A stretch of DNA of 20,126 nucleotides from Anaerolinea sp. (GTDB taxonomy: Bacteria; Chloroflexota; Anaerolineae; Anaerolineales; Anaerolineaceae): NCBI GenBank assembly GCA_013824385.1, contig PNNU01000011.1, positions 1 through 20,126 on the forward strand, written 5' to 3'. The notes below the pieces were generated by a model, which saw nothing but the letters and a program-made list of their open reading frames with translations, was not told the DNA's origin and did no database searches. The translations under genes and the position numbers were made by a program. This document shows positions 1-7,316 of this stretch, in pieces. The stretch's first letter is position 1. Every line of letters starts with the position of its first letter.

Positions 1-1
1 C

Positions 2-1324
2 GGCGCCGGCCCTGCGGGACTTTCCTGCGCTTATTACCTGGCAATTGACGGCTACAAAGTGACCGTATTCGAAAAACAGAACGCCCTCGGCGGCATGCTG
101 ACTTTGGGCATTCCTTCATTCCGACTTGAGAAGACTGTGGTTAATGCCGAAATCGAAATCCTGAAAGACCTGGGTGTGGAGTTCAAACTGGGGTTTGAAG
201 TCGGCAAAGACGCCAGCCTGGACGATCTGCGCAAACAAGGCTACAAGGCTTTCTACATGGCCATCGGCGCCCAGGGCGGACGCAAGCTCGGCATCGAAGG
301 TGAAGACGCGCAAGGGGTGGTTTCTGGCGTGGATTTCGTGCGCAGCATCAACCTGGGTGAGAAAGTCGAACTCAAGGGCAAGGTCATTGTGATCGGCGGC
401 GGTAACGTGGCCATCGATGTGGCCAGAAGCGCCGTGCGTGTGGGTTCGGCCAGTGTGGATCTGTACTGCCTTGAAAACCGCAAACAGATGCCAGCGCTGG
501 ATGATGAAGTCGAAGAAGCTGAAGCCGAGGCGATTAAGGTTAATAACTCATGGGGGCCGAAACGCATCCTCACCAGCGGCGGCAAAATCACGGGTGTGGA
601 ATTTATGAAGTGCGTCTCGGTATTTGACGAAATTGGACGCTTCGCTCCGAGCTACGATGAGAACCAAACTATTACCGTGGAAGCCGACCATGTGCTGGTT
701 TCCATCGGACAATCCATTGAATGGGGCACACTGCTGGAGGGCTCGACGGCGGAGCTGAACCGCAACCAGACTATCAAGGCTGATCCGTTGACCTGGCAGA
801 CCAGCCAGCCGGATGTGTTCGCCGGCGGCGATGTGGTCACCGGTCCGAAGTTCGCCATTGACGCCATCGCAGCGGGTAAACAGGCCGCCATCTCCATCCA
901 CCGCTTTGTGCAGCCCGGCCAGAGCTTAACCATTGGACGCAGCCATCGTGTTTACACTTCACTTAATCGCGCCGACCTGATCCTGGGCGGATACGATCAC
1001 CTGCCCCGCCAGAAAGCTGGTCACCTGGATGTAGCAAAAGCCAGGATCGCATTCAGCGACCTGCGCGCTACCTTCACCGAAGAGCAGATGAAGAAAGAAA
1101 CGCAGCGCTGCCTGGGATGCGGCGCCACCATAGTGGATACCGCGTTGTGCGTGGGCTGCGGCATGTGCACCACCAAATGCAAATTTGACGCGGTCACACT
1201 TGTCCGCGAATATAACGGAGCGGGTGCGGCTTATGAAGATTTGAAACCGATCGTGATCAAGCAAATGCTCAAACGCAAGATCAAGATTGCCGGCAAGAAA
1301 TTCAGCCGCATCTTTGTGAAGTAG
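2..1324 (+). CDS. FAD/NAD(P)-dependent oxidoreductase with C-terminal 4Fe-4S motifs (5' partial)
   Basis: The reading frame is open from the window edge, so the N-terminus is missing. The first visible residues, GAGPAGLSCAYYLA, are an FAD-binding Rossmann loop. A second dinucleotide loop (VIVIGGGNVAIDVARSAV) lies mid-protein, and DVFAGGDVVTGP near residue 275 is the FAD-ribityl contact typical of glutamate synthase small-subunit (GltD-like) proteins. Near the C-terminus, CLGCG followed by CVGCGMCTTKC gives seven cysteines suited to iron-sulfur binding. These features indicate a soluble flavoprotein moving electrons between NAD(P)H and a ferredoxin-like or protein partner; the substrate cannot be read from sequence. 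Its stop codon overlaps the ribosome-binding site of the HypA-like gene, so the two are probably co-transcribed, and in that context a hydrogenase or redox-enzyme link is plausible but unproven. No hydrogenase structural gene is in the window. Confidence 0.9.
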   Translation, partial: GAGPAGLSCAYYLAIDGYKVTVFEKQNALGGMLTLGIPSFRLEKTVVNAEIEILKDLGVEFKLGFEVGKDASLDDLRKQGYKAFYMAIGAQGGRKLGIEGEDAQGVVSGVDFVRSINLGEKVELKGKVIVIGGGNVAIDVARSAVRVGSASVDLYCLENRKQMPALDDEVEEAEAEAIKVNNSWGPKRILTSGGKITGVEFMKCVSVFDEIGRFAPSYDENQTITVEADHVLVSIGQSIEWGTLLEGSTAELNRNQTIKADPLTWQTSQPDVFAGGDVVTGPKFAIDAIAAGKQAAISIHRFVQPGQSLTIGRSHRVYTSLNRADLILGGYDHLPRQKAGHLDVAKARIAFSDLRATFTEEQMKKETQRCLGCGATIVDTALCVGCGMCTTKCKFDAVTLVREYNGAGAAYEDLKPIVIKQMLKRKIKIAGKKFSRIFVK

Positions 1325-1331
1325 AGGTCTC

Positions 1332-1574
1332 GTGCACGAATTAGGTATCATGTTCAACATCGTCCGTTCGGTAGAAGGTTTTGCCGCCAAAAACAAGGTG
1401 ACAAAGATCGACACCCTGGTACTGCAGGTGGGTGATCAATCCCCGGTGGTGCCGCATTATCTTGAGGCTTGCTACCCCGCGGCCGTGGACGGTACGCTGC
1501 TGGAAGAGACCAAACTGAAGATAGAGATCGTACCCGGGAAAGAGTTTCTGATCAAAGAGATCGTTGCTTGTTAA
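1332..1574 (+). CDS. HypA-like nickel metallochaperone lacking its zinc ribbon
   Basis: Eighty codons starting at GTG 1332, with GAGG at 1324-1327 overlapping the upstream stop. The N-terminus MHELG carries the His2/Glu3 nickel-binding signature of HypA/HybF, which delivers Ni(II) to [NiFe]-hydrogenase precursors. The body (TKIDTLVLQVGDQSPVVP, LEACYPAAVDGTLLEET) matches the family. Ordinary HypA proteins are about 110-115 residues and have a zinc ribbon of two CxxC pairs between the beta-strand ending in a segment like LKIEIVPG and the final strand like GKEFLIKEI. Here those two ends are joined directly at Pro68-Gly69-Lys70 and no CxxC pair exists; the only cysteines are Cys47 and the terminal Cys80. 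The frame is intact. It may be a dead or altered chaperone, a regulatory variant, or an assembly deletion. Confidence is high for the family and low for retained function. Confidence 0.85.
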   Translation: MHELGIMFNIVRSVEGFAAKNKVTKIDTLVLQVGDQSPVVPHYLEACYPAAVDGTLLEETKLKIEIVPGKEFLIKEIVAC

Positions 1575-1589
1575 GTTCTTCAAAAGCTT

Positions 1590-1660
1590 AACCACGAAAA
1601 ACACAAGAAAAGTAAAAAATCAAATAACCACGAAATACATTAAAAACACGGAAATAAGAG
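1590..1660. repeat. Degenerate 'aaccacgaaa..acac' intergenic repeat
   Basis: The motif aaccacgaaa followed by an acac-rich tail occurs twice in about 70 bases (near 1590 and 1626). Such A-rich 'accacgaa' strings are commonly scattered between genes in this kind of genome. There is no coding potential, and I can assign no function. Confidence 0.5.
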
Positions 1661-1681
1661 CAATAAACCTAGAATCAAGCC

Positions 1682-1716
1682 TAGACTCCCGCAGATTTCG
1701 AATCTGCGGGAGTCTA
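1682..1716. repeat. Perfect 16-bp inverted repeat with 3-nt loop
   Basis: The left arm at 1682-1697 (tagactcccgcagatt) is matched without error by 1701-1716, with loop tcg. It sits about 110 bases after the HypA-like stop and 75 before the aldo/keto reductase start. No T-run follows on either strand, so it is not a typical intrinsic terminator. It could be a rho-assisted terminator, an mRNA-stabilising hairpin or a REP/MITE-like dispersed palindrome. Confidence 0.8.
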
Positions 1717-1790
1717 CTTATAACCTTGCTGTTTATGGCATAATCAGGGTGTAGTGAATGACTATTCTGTTAGTTGTTGGAGATGATTAT

Positions 1791-2651
1791 ATGATTTCAA
1801 AACAGGCATTTGGACGGACCGGACATATGAGTTCACGCGTGCTGCTGGGGGCGGCTGCTTTTTGGGATCTGCCTCAAGCCGACGCGGACGCATCCATTGA
1901 ACTGGCATTGGCCAGCGGCGTAAACCACTTTGATGTGGCTGCCAGCTACGGCAATGCTGAAATTTATCTCGGAAGCTGGATCAGCCGGCATGAGAGGCCG
2001 TCCTTTTTGGCGACCAAAACCGAGGATCGTACCGCCGATAAGGCATATGATTCGATTAAGCGATCGCTGGAGCGGCTGCATGTGGACCATGTGGATCTCA
2101 TCCAACTGCACAACCTTGTTGAACCGACCGAGTGGCAGACAGCGATGGGGCCGGGCGGAGCACTCGAAGCGGCCATCCGTGCAAGAGAAGAAGGCCTGGT
2201 GCGCTTCATTGGCGTGACCGGCCACGGATTGACCACCGCGGCAATGCACACCAAAGCGTTGGAGCGCTTCGATTTCGATTCCGTGTTATTGCCTTACAGC
2301 TATCTGATGTGGATGAATATGCAGTACCGCAGTGACTTCTTGAACCTGCTCGCCATCTGCCAGAAGCGGAACGTGGCCGTGCAGACCATCAAGTCGCTGG
2401 TGCATACACCGTGGGGGGAGCGGAAACAGACAAGAAACACATGGTACCGTCCGCTTGAAGCGCAGGCGGATATTGACCTGGCCGTACACTGGGTACTGGG
2501 GAATGAAGGGCTGTTCCTGAACTCCGCGGGAGACATCCATATATTGCCAAAAGTGCTGGATGCCGCCAGCCGGTTTGTGTCCAAGCCGACGGATAGCGAG
2601 ATGCAGGCAATGGTTGAAAAACTGGAGATGCAAAGCCTTTTTACTCAATAG
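1791..2651 (+). CDS. Aldo/keto reductase family protein
   Basis: Start ATG 1791 is preferred because GGAG at 1779-1782 lies eight bases upstream and the protein then begins [24 protein letters not shown], the normal family start; an in-frame ATG at 1758 would only add 11 atypical residues. The 286-residue product has the AKR catalytic tetrad: Asp48 and Tyr53 in [11 protein letters not shown], Lys76 in FLATKTED and His107 in DLIQLHNL. The TIM-barrel enzymes of this family reduce carbonyl groups with NADPH in the cytosol; the substrate is unknown. It stands alone between two non-coding stretches, so it is probably monocistronic. No damage is visible. Confidence 0.92.
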   Translation: MISKQAFGRTGHMSSRVLLGAAAFWDLPQADADASIELALASGVNHFDVAASYGNAEIYLGSWISRHERPSFLATKTEDRTADKAYDSIKRSLERLHVDHVDLIQLHNLVEPTEWQTAMGPGGALEAAIRAREEGLVRFIGVTGHGLTTAAMHTKALERFDFDSVLLPYSYLMWMNMQYRSDFLNLLAICQKRNVAVQTIKSLVHTPWGERKQTRNTWYRPLEAQADIDLAVHWVLGNEGLFLNSAGDIHILPKVLDAASRFVSKPTDSEMQAMVEKLEMQSLFTQ

Positions 2652-3065
2652 GCAGACCGAAATGGAAGGGGAGTGGCGGTTTTCCCGCGAAACGGGACAG
2701 TATTGGCAAATGGGCATTTTTTAAACAACATAAAAATGGTCCGTTTGTGTCGTATGACTACGAAAGTAATGTTGAGCATCAATAAAACTAAGTAAAAAAC
2801 AAAAATGTAGAAATAGGATATTTAAAAACCGAATTCATCTCCTGAATTTGATTTTTAATTTTCGACGCAATGAATTTATTCCGGACATCTTATAAAACTC
2901 GTAATTATTGCGTGTTAATGATTTTGAATCCAAAAAAATCATTTTTTTAGCTTGTTTTCATTCTTTTCTTGCTGTAAATAATGAAAAAAGCTGTTTGTGA
3001 TTTTTTATGGGATAATAATAATTTGTTATAAAAATAGAGATTTTTACTAGCTTATTACCATTATT
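2652..3065. other. AT-rich non-coding stretch
   Basis: About 410 bases with no credible gene on either strand. A short hairpin (tcccg/cggga at 2683-2697) lies just after the aldo/keto reductase stop. A 9-bp AT-rich inverted repeat (2917-2925 with 2935-2943) is followed by five T residues and resembles a weak intrinsic terminator. Near the lipoprotein gene, ttgtga at 2995-3000 and aataat at 3017-3022 (16-base gap) form a possible but weak promoter. The sharp rise in AT content marks the edge of an accessory segment. Confidence 0.6.
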
Positions 3066-3080
3066 ATGAGGAGAAAAAAA

Positions 3081-3671
3081 GTGAAAAAAATTATTTGGGT
3101 TGTTATGTTGTTGGTGTTAGTGATTGGATTGAACGCTTGTTCTGCCAAACCAACAGCTATTGTTCCAAGCGAAGTGTCTGTTCCAGAATTCAGTGGTTAC
3201 TATACATTACAAACGATGTTCCTCGAAGTAGAAAACAAATGTCTTGAAGGAAATCGATTGGCAGATGATTCTGTTCTTGGCGGTGCGGCATTTATGAATG
3301 ATTGCGCGAGCCCCACCGCTGGTCAGATTTGGAAGTTGGTTCCAGCAGACGAAGGCTATTACTCACTTCAAACGATGTTTCTCGAAGCAGAAAACAAATG
3401 TCTTGAAGGAAATCGATTGGCAGATGATTCAGTTCTTGGCGGTGCAGCATTTATGAATGATTGCGCGAGTCCCACCACTGGACAGCTTTGGAAGGTGGTT
3501 CCCGCTGATGAAGGCTATTACACTCTTCAAACAATGTTCCTTGAAGCAGAAAACAAATGCCTTGAAGGGAATCGATTGGCGGATGACTCAGTTCTTGGCG
3601 GTGCAGCATTTATGAATGATTGCGCCAGCCCCACCACAGGTCAACTCTGGAAATTAGTTCCAACTAAATAG
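3081..3671 (+). CDS. Lipoprotein of three near-identical ricin-lectin-like repeats
   Basis: GTG 3081 is the best start because GAGGAG at 3068-3073 is seven bases upstream; the ATG at 3066 contains that site and would only add MRRKK. The N-terminus MKKIIWVVMLLVLVIGLNAC is a lipoprotein signal with lipobox LNAC, predicting an extracytoplasmic lipid-anchored protein. The mature part is three 53-residue units (DNA 3195-3353, 3354-3512, 3513-3668). Each has NKCLEGNRL, GGAAFMNDC and a Q-x-W motif (GQIWKLVP or GQLWKLVP), with paired Cys residues. This is the pattern of ricin-type beta-trefoil subdomains, so the three units may fold as one trefoil that binds sugars. The units differ at only a few residues, so the duplication is recent. 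The carbohydrate-binding role is inferred. Confidence 0.85.
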   Translation: MKKIIWVVMLLVLVIGLNACSAKPTAIVPSEVSVPEFSGYYTLQTMFLEVENKCLEGNRLADDSVLGGAAFMNDCASPTAGQIWKLVPADEGYYSLQTMFLEAENKCLEGNRLADDSVLGGAAFMNDCASPTTGQLWKVVPADEGYYTLQTMFLEAENKCLEGNRLADDSVLGGAAFMNDCASPTTGQLWKLVPTK

Positions 3672-3816
3672 TTTTAATTATTTTACTTCCGGATAACAAT
3701 ACTAAAAAAGAGTCTAATAGATTTGGTCTTTTTATTCGTAACATACGATGAGATTTATAGTTTGGTCGTTTCATAAAAAAGGACTTTCTGAGACCTAAGA
3801 TCAAATTCGTTGAAAT

Positions 3817-3844
3817 AAACGCCCTCTACCGAAGAGGGCGTTTT
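3817..3844. terminator. Bidirectional intrinsic terminator
   Basis: A perfect 11-bp stem (3817-3827 with 3833-3843, loop accga) has a GC-rich core and A/T flanks giving T-runs on both strands. It lies between the convergent lipoprotein gene and the ArsR gene, so it can end both transcripts. Confidence 0.85.
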
Positions 3845-3856
3845 AATAAATAGTAG

Positions 3857-4156
3857 CTAATGCTGAATGTGCTCGAGGCCACGTTGGAAAAGCTCGGCGA
3901 CGTGACGGTCATCCAGGCAGACGAAGACGTTACGGCCCTGTTTGCGCGTACGGATGATGCGCTTGTCGCGCAATCCGCGCAGTTGGTGAGAGACTGCCGA
4001 TTTGCTCAGGTTGAGTTTGGCGACAATTTCAGTAACGCCGACCTCGTTATCTTCTGTAAGCAGAGAAATGATCTGAAGGCGGGTGGGGTCGCTGAGCGAG
4101 TCGAAGAGTTCTGCCAGTTCGCAGGCGGTCTGGATGGTAAGCATTGTGGATGTCAT
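3857..4156 (-). CDS. ArsR/SmtB-family metal-sensing repressor
   Basis: About 99 residues from ATG 4156, preceded on the minus strand by AAGGA. The winged-helix signature is clear: LFDSLSDPTRLQIISLL, then the recognition helix KLNLSKSAVSHQLRGLRDKRII. The C-terminal helix reads LDDRHVAELFQRGLEHIQH; its D-x-H, ten residues, H-x-x-H spacing is that of the alpha5 Zn(II)/Co(II)-sensing site of CzrA/SmtB-type members. No alpha3 cysteine cluster of the arsenic-sensor type (CxC near the recognition helix) is present. Such proteins repress in the apo form and release DNA when metal binds. A palindrome of TGAA-N6-TTCA type lies immediately upstream and the divergent neighbour is an MFS transporter. An alternative upstream start at 4186 would cover the operator and lacks a ribosome site. 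Confidence 0.9.
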   Translation of the reverse strand: MTSTMLTIQTACELAELFDSLSDPTRLQIISLLTEDNEVGVTEIVAKLNLSKSAVSHQLRGLRDKRIIRTRKQGRNVFVCLDDRHVAELFQRGLEHIQH

Positions 4157-4166
4157 AACATTCCTT

Positions 4167-4190
4167 ATAGTTGAAAAGTTGTTCAACTAT
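4167..4190. promoter_or_regulatory. ArsR/SmtB-type operator palindrome
   Basis: The 9-bp arms atagttgaa (4167-4175) and ttcaactat (4182-4190) are perfectly complementary across a 6-base centre, giving TGAA-N6-TTCA, the core spacing recognised by SmtB/CzrA-like repressors. It lies in the arsR leader, between the divergent genes. That it binds this ArsR protein is inference from position and motif. Confidence 0.8.
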
Positions 4191-4257
4191 TGACAGTTTA
4201 CATTCAAAAGATCAATTAATCAAGCGATTTTGCAACAAGTTGCAGGCTTATCCAAAC

Positions 4258-4263
4258 TATAAT
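4258..4263 (+). promoter_or_regulatory. Candidate -10 element (TATAAT) for the MFS gene
   Basis: A consensus TATAAT lies 46 bases before the MFS start. The -35 region about 17 bases upstream (acaagt/caagtt) is weak, consistent with an activated or poorly recognised promoter. A consensus TTGACA at 4190-4195 touching the operator has no good -10 at proper spacing. Confidence 0.45.
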
Positions 4264-4308
4264 AGAAGTATTGTTCAAATTGATGTGCACGTTTGGATCG
4301 GGAGTTTT

Positions 4309-5514
4309 ATGGAAGACAGTAACAATTTGGGTAAAAAACTAACAACTCACTACTCCTTGATCCAGGCGATCTACATCATGGGGTACTGCTCCATCTATTC
4401 CTATTCCGCGGTGTTTCTGCTGGCGCGCGGATTTACCAATTCGCAAGTCGGGTTGACACTCACGCTCTCGAGTGTGCTTGGGCTGTTGGTGCAGCCTGTC
4501 GTGGCGAGTTTTGCAGACAAGACCAAAAGGTTCTCGCTGCGCACGATTGTGGCCGGGATGCTGCTGGGCATGATCCTCTTTGCGCTGCTGCTGTTCATCA
4601 TCCCCAAACCCGTGCTGGGGGTGGGCATCTTGTACGTGATTCTGCTCGTGTTTTTTGCCACGCAAATTCCGCTGGTGACGACCATGTCGATGGACCATAT
4701 CAACAATGGTGTGCCGATCAACTTCAGTCTGGCGCGGGGCATCGGGTCTTTTGCTTTCGCCATTCTCTCGATTGTGTTGGGTGCCCTGGTGGAAGATTTC
4801 GGCGCCGGTGTGATCATGCTGGTGAACATCGCGCTTGGGCTGACGGGCTTGGTTTTGGTCTTGAGTTTTCAAAAAGCCAGAAGAGGCGGCGAAGGCGGCG
4901 TTGAGGGCGAGGTTAAACCAACAGGCTTGCTTGAGTTCGCAAAAGCCAACAAGCGTTTTATCGCCATTGTGGGTAGCATTTCGGTTTTGTTCTTTTCGCA
5001 CGTAACGATCAGCACCTTCATGATCCAGATCATCGAAAACGTGGGCGGCAGCAGTGCGGATATGGGGATTGCCAACTCCATCGCAGCGATTGTGGAACTG
5101 CCCGCGATGGCGCTCTTTCCGCTGCTGTATAAGAAGATTCGCAACGCCGGGCTGCTGATGAAGATCTCGGGTGTGGCTTTTGTGATCAAGACGGTTGTCA
5201 CACTGTTGGCGCCCAGTGTGTTTTGGGTTGAAGCGGCTTCCTGCATCCAGTTTTTTGCGTATGCCATGTTCATCCCCGCATCGGTGTATTATGTGAACGA
5301 GAAAATCAGCGGCGCGGACCAGAACAAGGGTCAGGCTTTGATGGGCATGGTGATGGGCATTAGCGGTTTGCTTGGCAATTTTCTGGGTGGCCTGATGCTG
5401 GATACGAGCGGCGGTGTGCCTTTCATGTTGACAGTAGGGTTATTCGTTTCGATGGCTGGGTTTGTGATGTTGATTATGATTGACAGGAGAAAAACAGTAA
5501 TCAGTAATCAGTAA
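4309..5514 (+). CDS. MFS transporter, MFS_1-like/LacY-type
   Basis: ATG 4309 has GGGAG at 4300-4304; the frame is open further upstream to 4171 but that part overlaps the operator and looks non-coding. The 401-residue protein has about twelve hydrophobic segments, with the loop SFADKTKRFSLR between helices 2 and 3 in the place of the MFS signature (D-x-x-x-x-R), and a charged central loop (QKARRGGEGGVEGEVKP) around residue 190. It should be an inner-membrane secondary transporter. Overall resemblance is to oligosaccharide- and nucleoside-symporter-like MFS proteins, but pairing with a metal-site ArsR makes metal or metal-complex export a possibility; the sequence does not decide. The last codons and stop are supplied by a heptamer repeat, so the native C-terminus may be altered. 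Confidence 0.88.
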   Translation: MEDSNNLGKKLTTHYSLIQAIYIMGYCSIYSYSAVFLLARGFTNSQVGLTLTLSSVLGLLVQPVVASFADKTKRFSLRTIVAGMLLGMILFALLLFIIPKPVLGVGILYVILLVFFATQIPLVTTMSMDHINNGVPINFSLARGIGSFAFAILSIVLGALVEDFGAGVIMLVNIALGLTGLVLVLSFQKARRGGEGGVEGEVKPTGLLEFAKANKRFIAIVGSISVLFFSHVTISTFMIQIIENVGGSSADMGIANSIAAIVELPAMALFPLLYKKIRNAGLLMKISGVAFVIKTVVTLLAPSVFWVEAASCIQFFAYAMFIPASVYYVNEKISGADQNKGQALMGMVMGISGLLGNFLGGLMLDTSGGVPFMLTVGLFVSMAGFVMLIMIDRRKTVISNQ

Positions 5515-5518
5515 TCAG
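5495..5518. repeat. Heptanucleotide tandem repeat (cagtaat)3 at gene end
   Basis: Three exact copies of cagtaat (5495-5515) plus cag. They encode the last residues of the MFS protein (VISNQ) and its stop. Because seven is not a multiple of three, the copies place TAA in all three plus frames and TGA in all three minus frames. Confidence 0.9.
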
Positions 5519-5519
5519 G

Positions 5520-5618
5520 AAAACCATTCTCACGCGGAGAAGACCCTTCTCTCGCGGCCCCACATACTCCGTTCGGGGGCGCACAATTCGCGAGGCTCGG
5601 AGTACGCGGAGAAAAACC
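5520..5618. repeat. Dispersed 'ctcacgcggag' intergenic repeat, copy 1
   Basis: The segment has ctcacgcggagaa, cttctctcgcg and a second gtacgcggagaaaa. The same building blocks (tctcacgcg, cgcggagaaaa, ctctctcgc) recur at 8386-8430 behind the DUF4037 gene. There is no coding potential; it is probably a non-autonomous or recombination-spread repeat family. Confidence 0.55.
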
Positions 5619-5642
5619 AAATATAAAAAAAGAGATATTCAG

Positions 5643-5666
5643 TATAATTATTTTTGTTGGGAGGGG
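5643..5666 (+). promoter_or_regulatory. -10 box and strong ribosome site of the decayed gene
   Basis: TATAAT at 5643-5648 and GGGAGGGG at 5659-5666 precede TTG 5674 by a normal distance. No good -35 hexamer is seen. They show that a real expressed gene once began here although the frame is now broken. Confidence 0.5.
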
Positions 5667-5673
5667 AAATCTC

Positions 5674-6251
5674 TTGAATAACAAACAAAGAAAAGTATTG
5701 ATAATCGTATCCATTTTTGTACCAGTGCTCGGTTCCATATTGGGAGGAGCAATTGGTGTGTATATATTATGAAATGGTTTGACACCATGGATACAATACG
5801 AAATCAGTCCGCTATAGGATGCCAGTAATATATTGGGAGTGACGATTAACTCCACTTTAGAAGATCCCATAGGAGATGTTATTTATCTGAGCACTAATAA
5901 AGGTGAGGTTTATTCCAATACGCTGTTTAAGAAGGAATGGAATGACGAAAAAACAACTCCCGATACAGATTTTGATCTTTCGGCATGTGCCACGGAATGG
6001 GATGATCATCCTCTGTTATTGAAAAAGTGGTTGATAGCGCCGGGGTGAGATTTGAACGACCCTTATCGACCATTTTGCGTTGTTATGTTTTGTACGAAGA
6101 TGGAAGAATTCAGGTTTGGATCCAATCCAGTGATGCGTTTAGCATGATGGCGACTTTAATTATGGGTGTATTGATTGGATCAGGATTCTCTATTTGGGGA
6201 ATTGTTTTCATGTGGCGAAGAGTGAATAAAATAATTACTAACAAAAGTTAA
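5674..6251 (+). pseudogene. Decayed gene for a two-helix membrane protein
   Basis: From TTG 5674 the frame encodes MNNKQRKVLIIVSIFVPVLG and a further glycine-rich hydrophobic stretch, a good N-terminal membrane helix, then hits TGA at 5770-5772. The same frame continues (NGLTPWIQYEISPL) to TAG at 5815-5817, then runs open (NILGVTINSTLEDPIGDVIY and onward) to 6045-6048. Near the A5 run at 6022-6026 the sensible frame shifts: VVDSAGVRFERPLSTIL continues into a C-terminal membrane helix (TLIMGVLIGSGFSIWGIVFMW) and ends at 6251. One missing A would account for the shift. The pieces form one protein of about 190 residues: helix, extracytoplasmic domain, helix. I do not recognise the family. Two stops plus a frameshift argue for a pseudogene. 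Confidence 0.75.
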
Positions 6252-6289
6252 TGTTTTGAGTTTTTCTTAAAAAAACGGATGGAATAAAA

Positions 6290-7257
6290 ATGCATAAATG
6301 GTTCAGGCTATTACTTATTGTGTTTCTTGTTCCTTTGAAAAAACAGCTCACCAAGGACAAATAACTCCTACAATAATACCAATGTCAACTGTAACATCAA
6401 GCCCAACATCAATACCCAGATTATTTTCAACCCCTACCGAAACATTTTTAGATGAAAATATTGTTATTAAAGAAAGCTTGGTTTCTCCATCAGGGAAACG
6501 ACAAGCTCTTGTTGTGATGAATGTCATTCAGAATGGCGGTAATGAACATCGAAGTGTATCTTTATTAGTTTATGACACAAACACTAACAAAAATCACTTA
6601 GTAGAGCAAATAATCACTAATAGTGGATTAGGATTTTTAATGCCCTGGCCAATTTCGTGGTCAGAAGATGAAGATTTTTTGTACTATACCCACAGACTTG
6701 GTGGGGGTGATGGCTGTTTTGGAGAGAATGATTTTTTTGGTTCTGATTTATTAAAGTATACTTTGAGCTCAGAATCAACAATAAAAATTGCACCAAACTT
6801 GGGAAATTGGGTTGCACTTTCTCCAGATCAAACAAAAGTTGCCTTTTTGACAAGTGAAGGTGATGTAATCATCAAGGATATCTTATTAGGCGACGAACGC
6901 AAAATTAATATTGATTATTCTTACGAGGTATATCTACACCCATCTAATTTAATATGGTCTCCTGATAATAAAGAACTATTGTTCACAATAGCAATCGATC
7001 CTTGTAATAATGAAGAAAATACCAAACACTCAATTCTTAAAGTAAATGCTACTACCTTGGCTTACGAAGTGATGATACAAGAAGATTCAAACCAATTGGT
7101 AACAATTGAGTGGAAAGAACCTAATAGAGTATTACTCCAAGACGAAAGTTGTAATAATTTGTGGATGAATTTAGATACAGGCATGGTTTCGGATTATTTT
7201 GAAACATGTCCAAATTGTTTACCGAAATTATGGGGGTTTTGTCGTTTGAAAAAGTAG
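6290..7257 (+). pseudogene. TolB/WD40-like beta-propeller lipoprotein, frameshifted near its N-terminus
   Basis: The best ribosome site (GGATGGAA, 6277-6284) serves ATG 6290, whose frame gives a signal-peptide-like MHKWFRLLLIVFLV but stops at once after about 24 codons. The long frame (from ATG 6298 to 7257) begins poorly but contains VSCSFEKTAHQG; joining the two frames by one missing base between about 6315 and 6345 yields a signal peptide with an LVSC lipobox. An A6 run at 6338-6343 is another possible slip site. The mature part starts with a Thr/Ser/Pro linker, then shows propeller-like repeats such as SPDQTKVAFLTSEGDVIIKD and WSPDNKELLFTI and six or more Cys residues. It is probably an exported, lipid-anchored beta-propeller of unknown ligand. 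If translated from ATG 6298 it would lack an export signal. Confidence 0.65.
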
Positions 7258-7316
7258 TTCTCAAGTTATTAACATCTCTAGATATAATTCTTAATGAAAT
7301 GATTATTAGGAGAGCA

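Noticed and set aside
3860..4174. Plus-strand open frame across the ArsR gene
   Set aside because: It is antisense to a textbook winged-helix protein and has no ribosome site.
4190..4220. TTGACA at 4190-4195 as the -35 of the MFS promoter
   Set aside because: No acceptable -10 hexamer lies 16-18 bases downstream; TATAAT at 4258 is too far away to pair with it.
4339..5001. Long open frame of 220 codons on the minus strand inside the MFS gene
   Set aside because: Its product is rich in His, Gln and Arg with no fold pattern, while the plus strand encodes clear membrane helices; it is a shadow frame.
5770..5817. Stop-codon readthrough or recoding in the decayed membrane-protein gene
   Set aside because: Two different stops (TGA and TAG) plus a later frameshift are better explained by decay; no selenocysteine-like hairpin was recognised next to the TGA.
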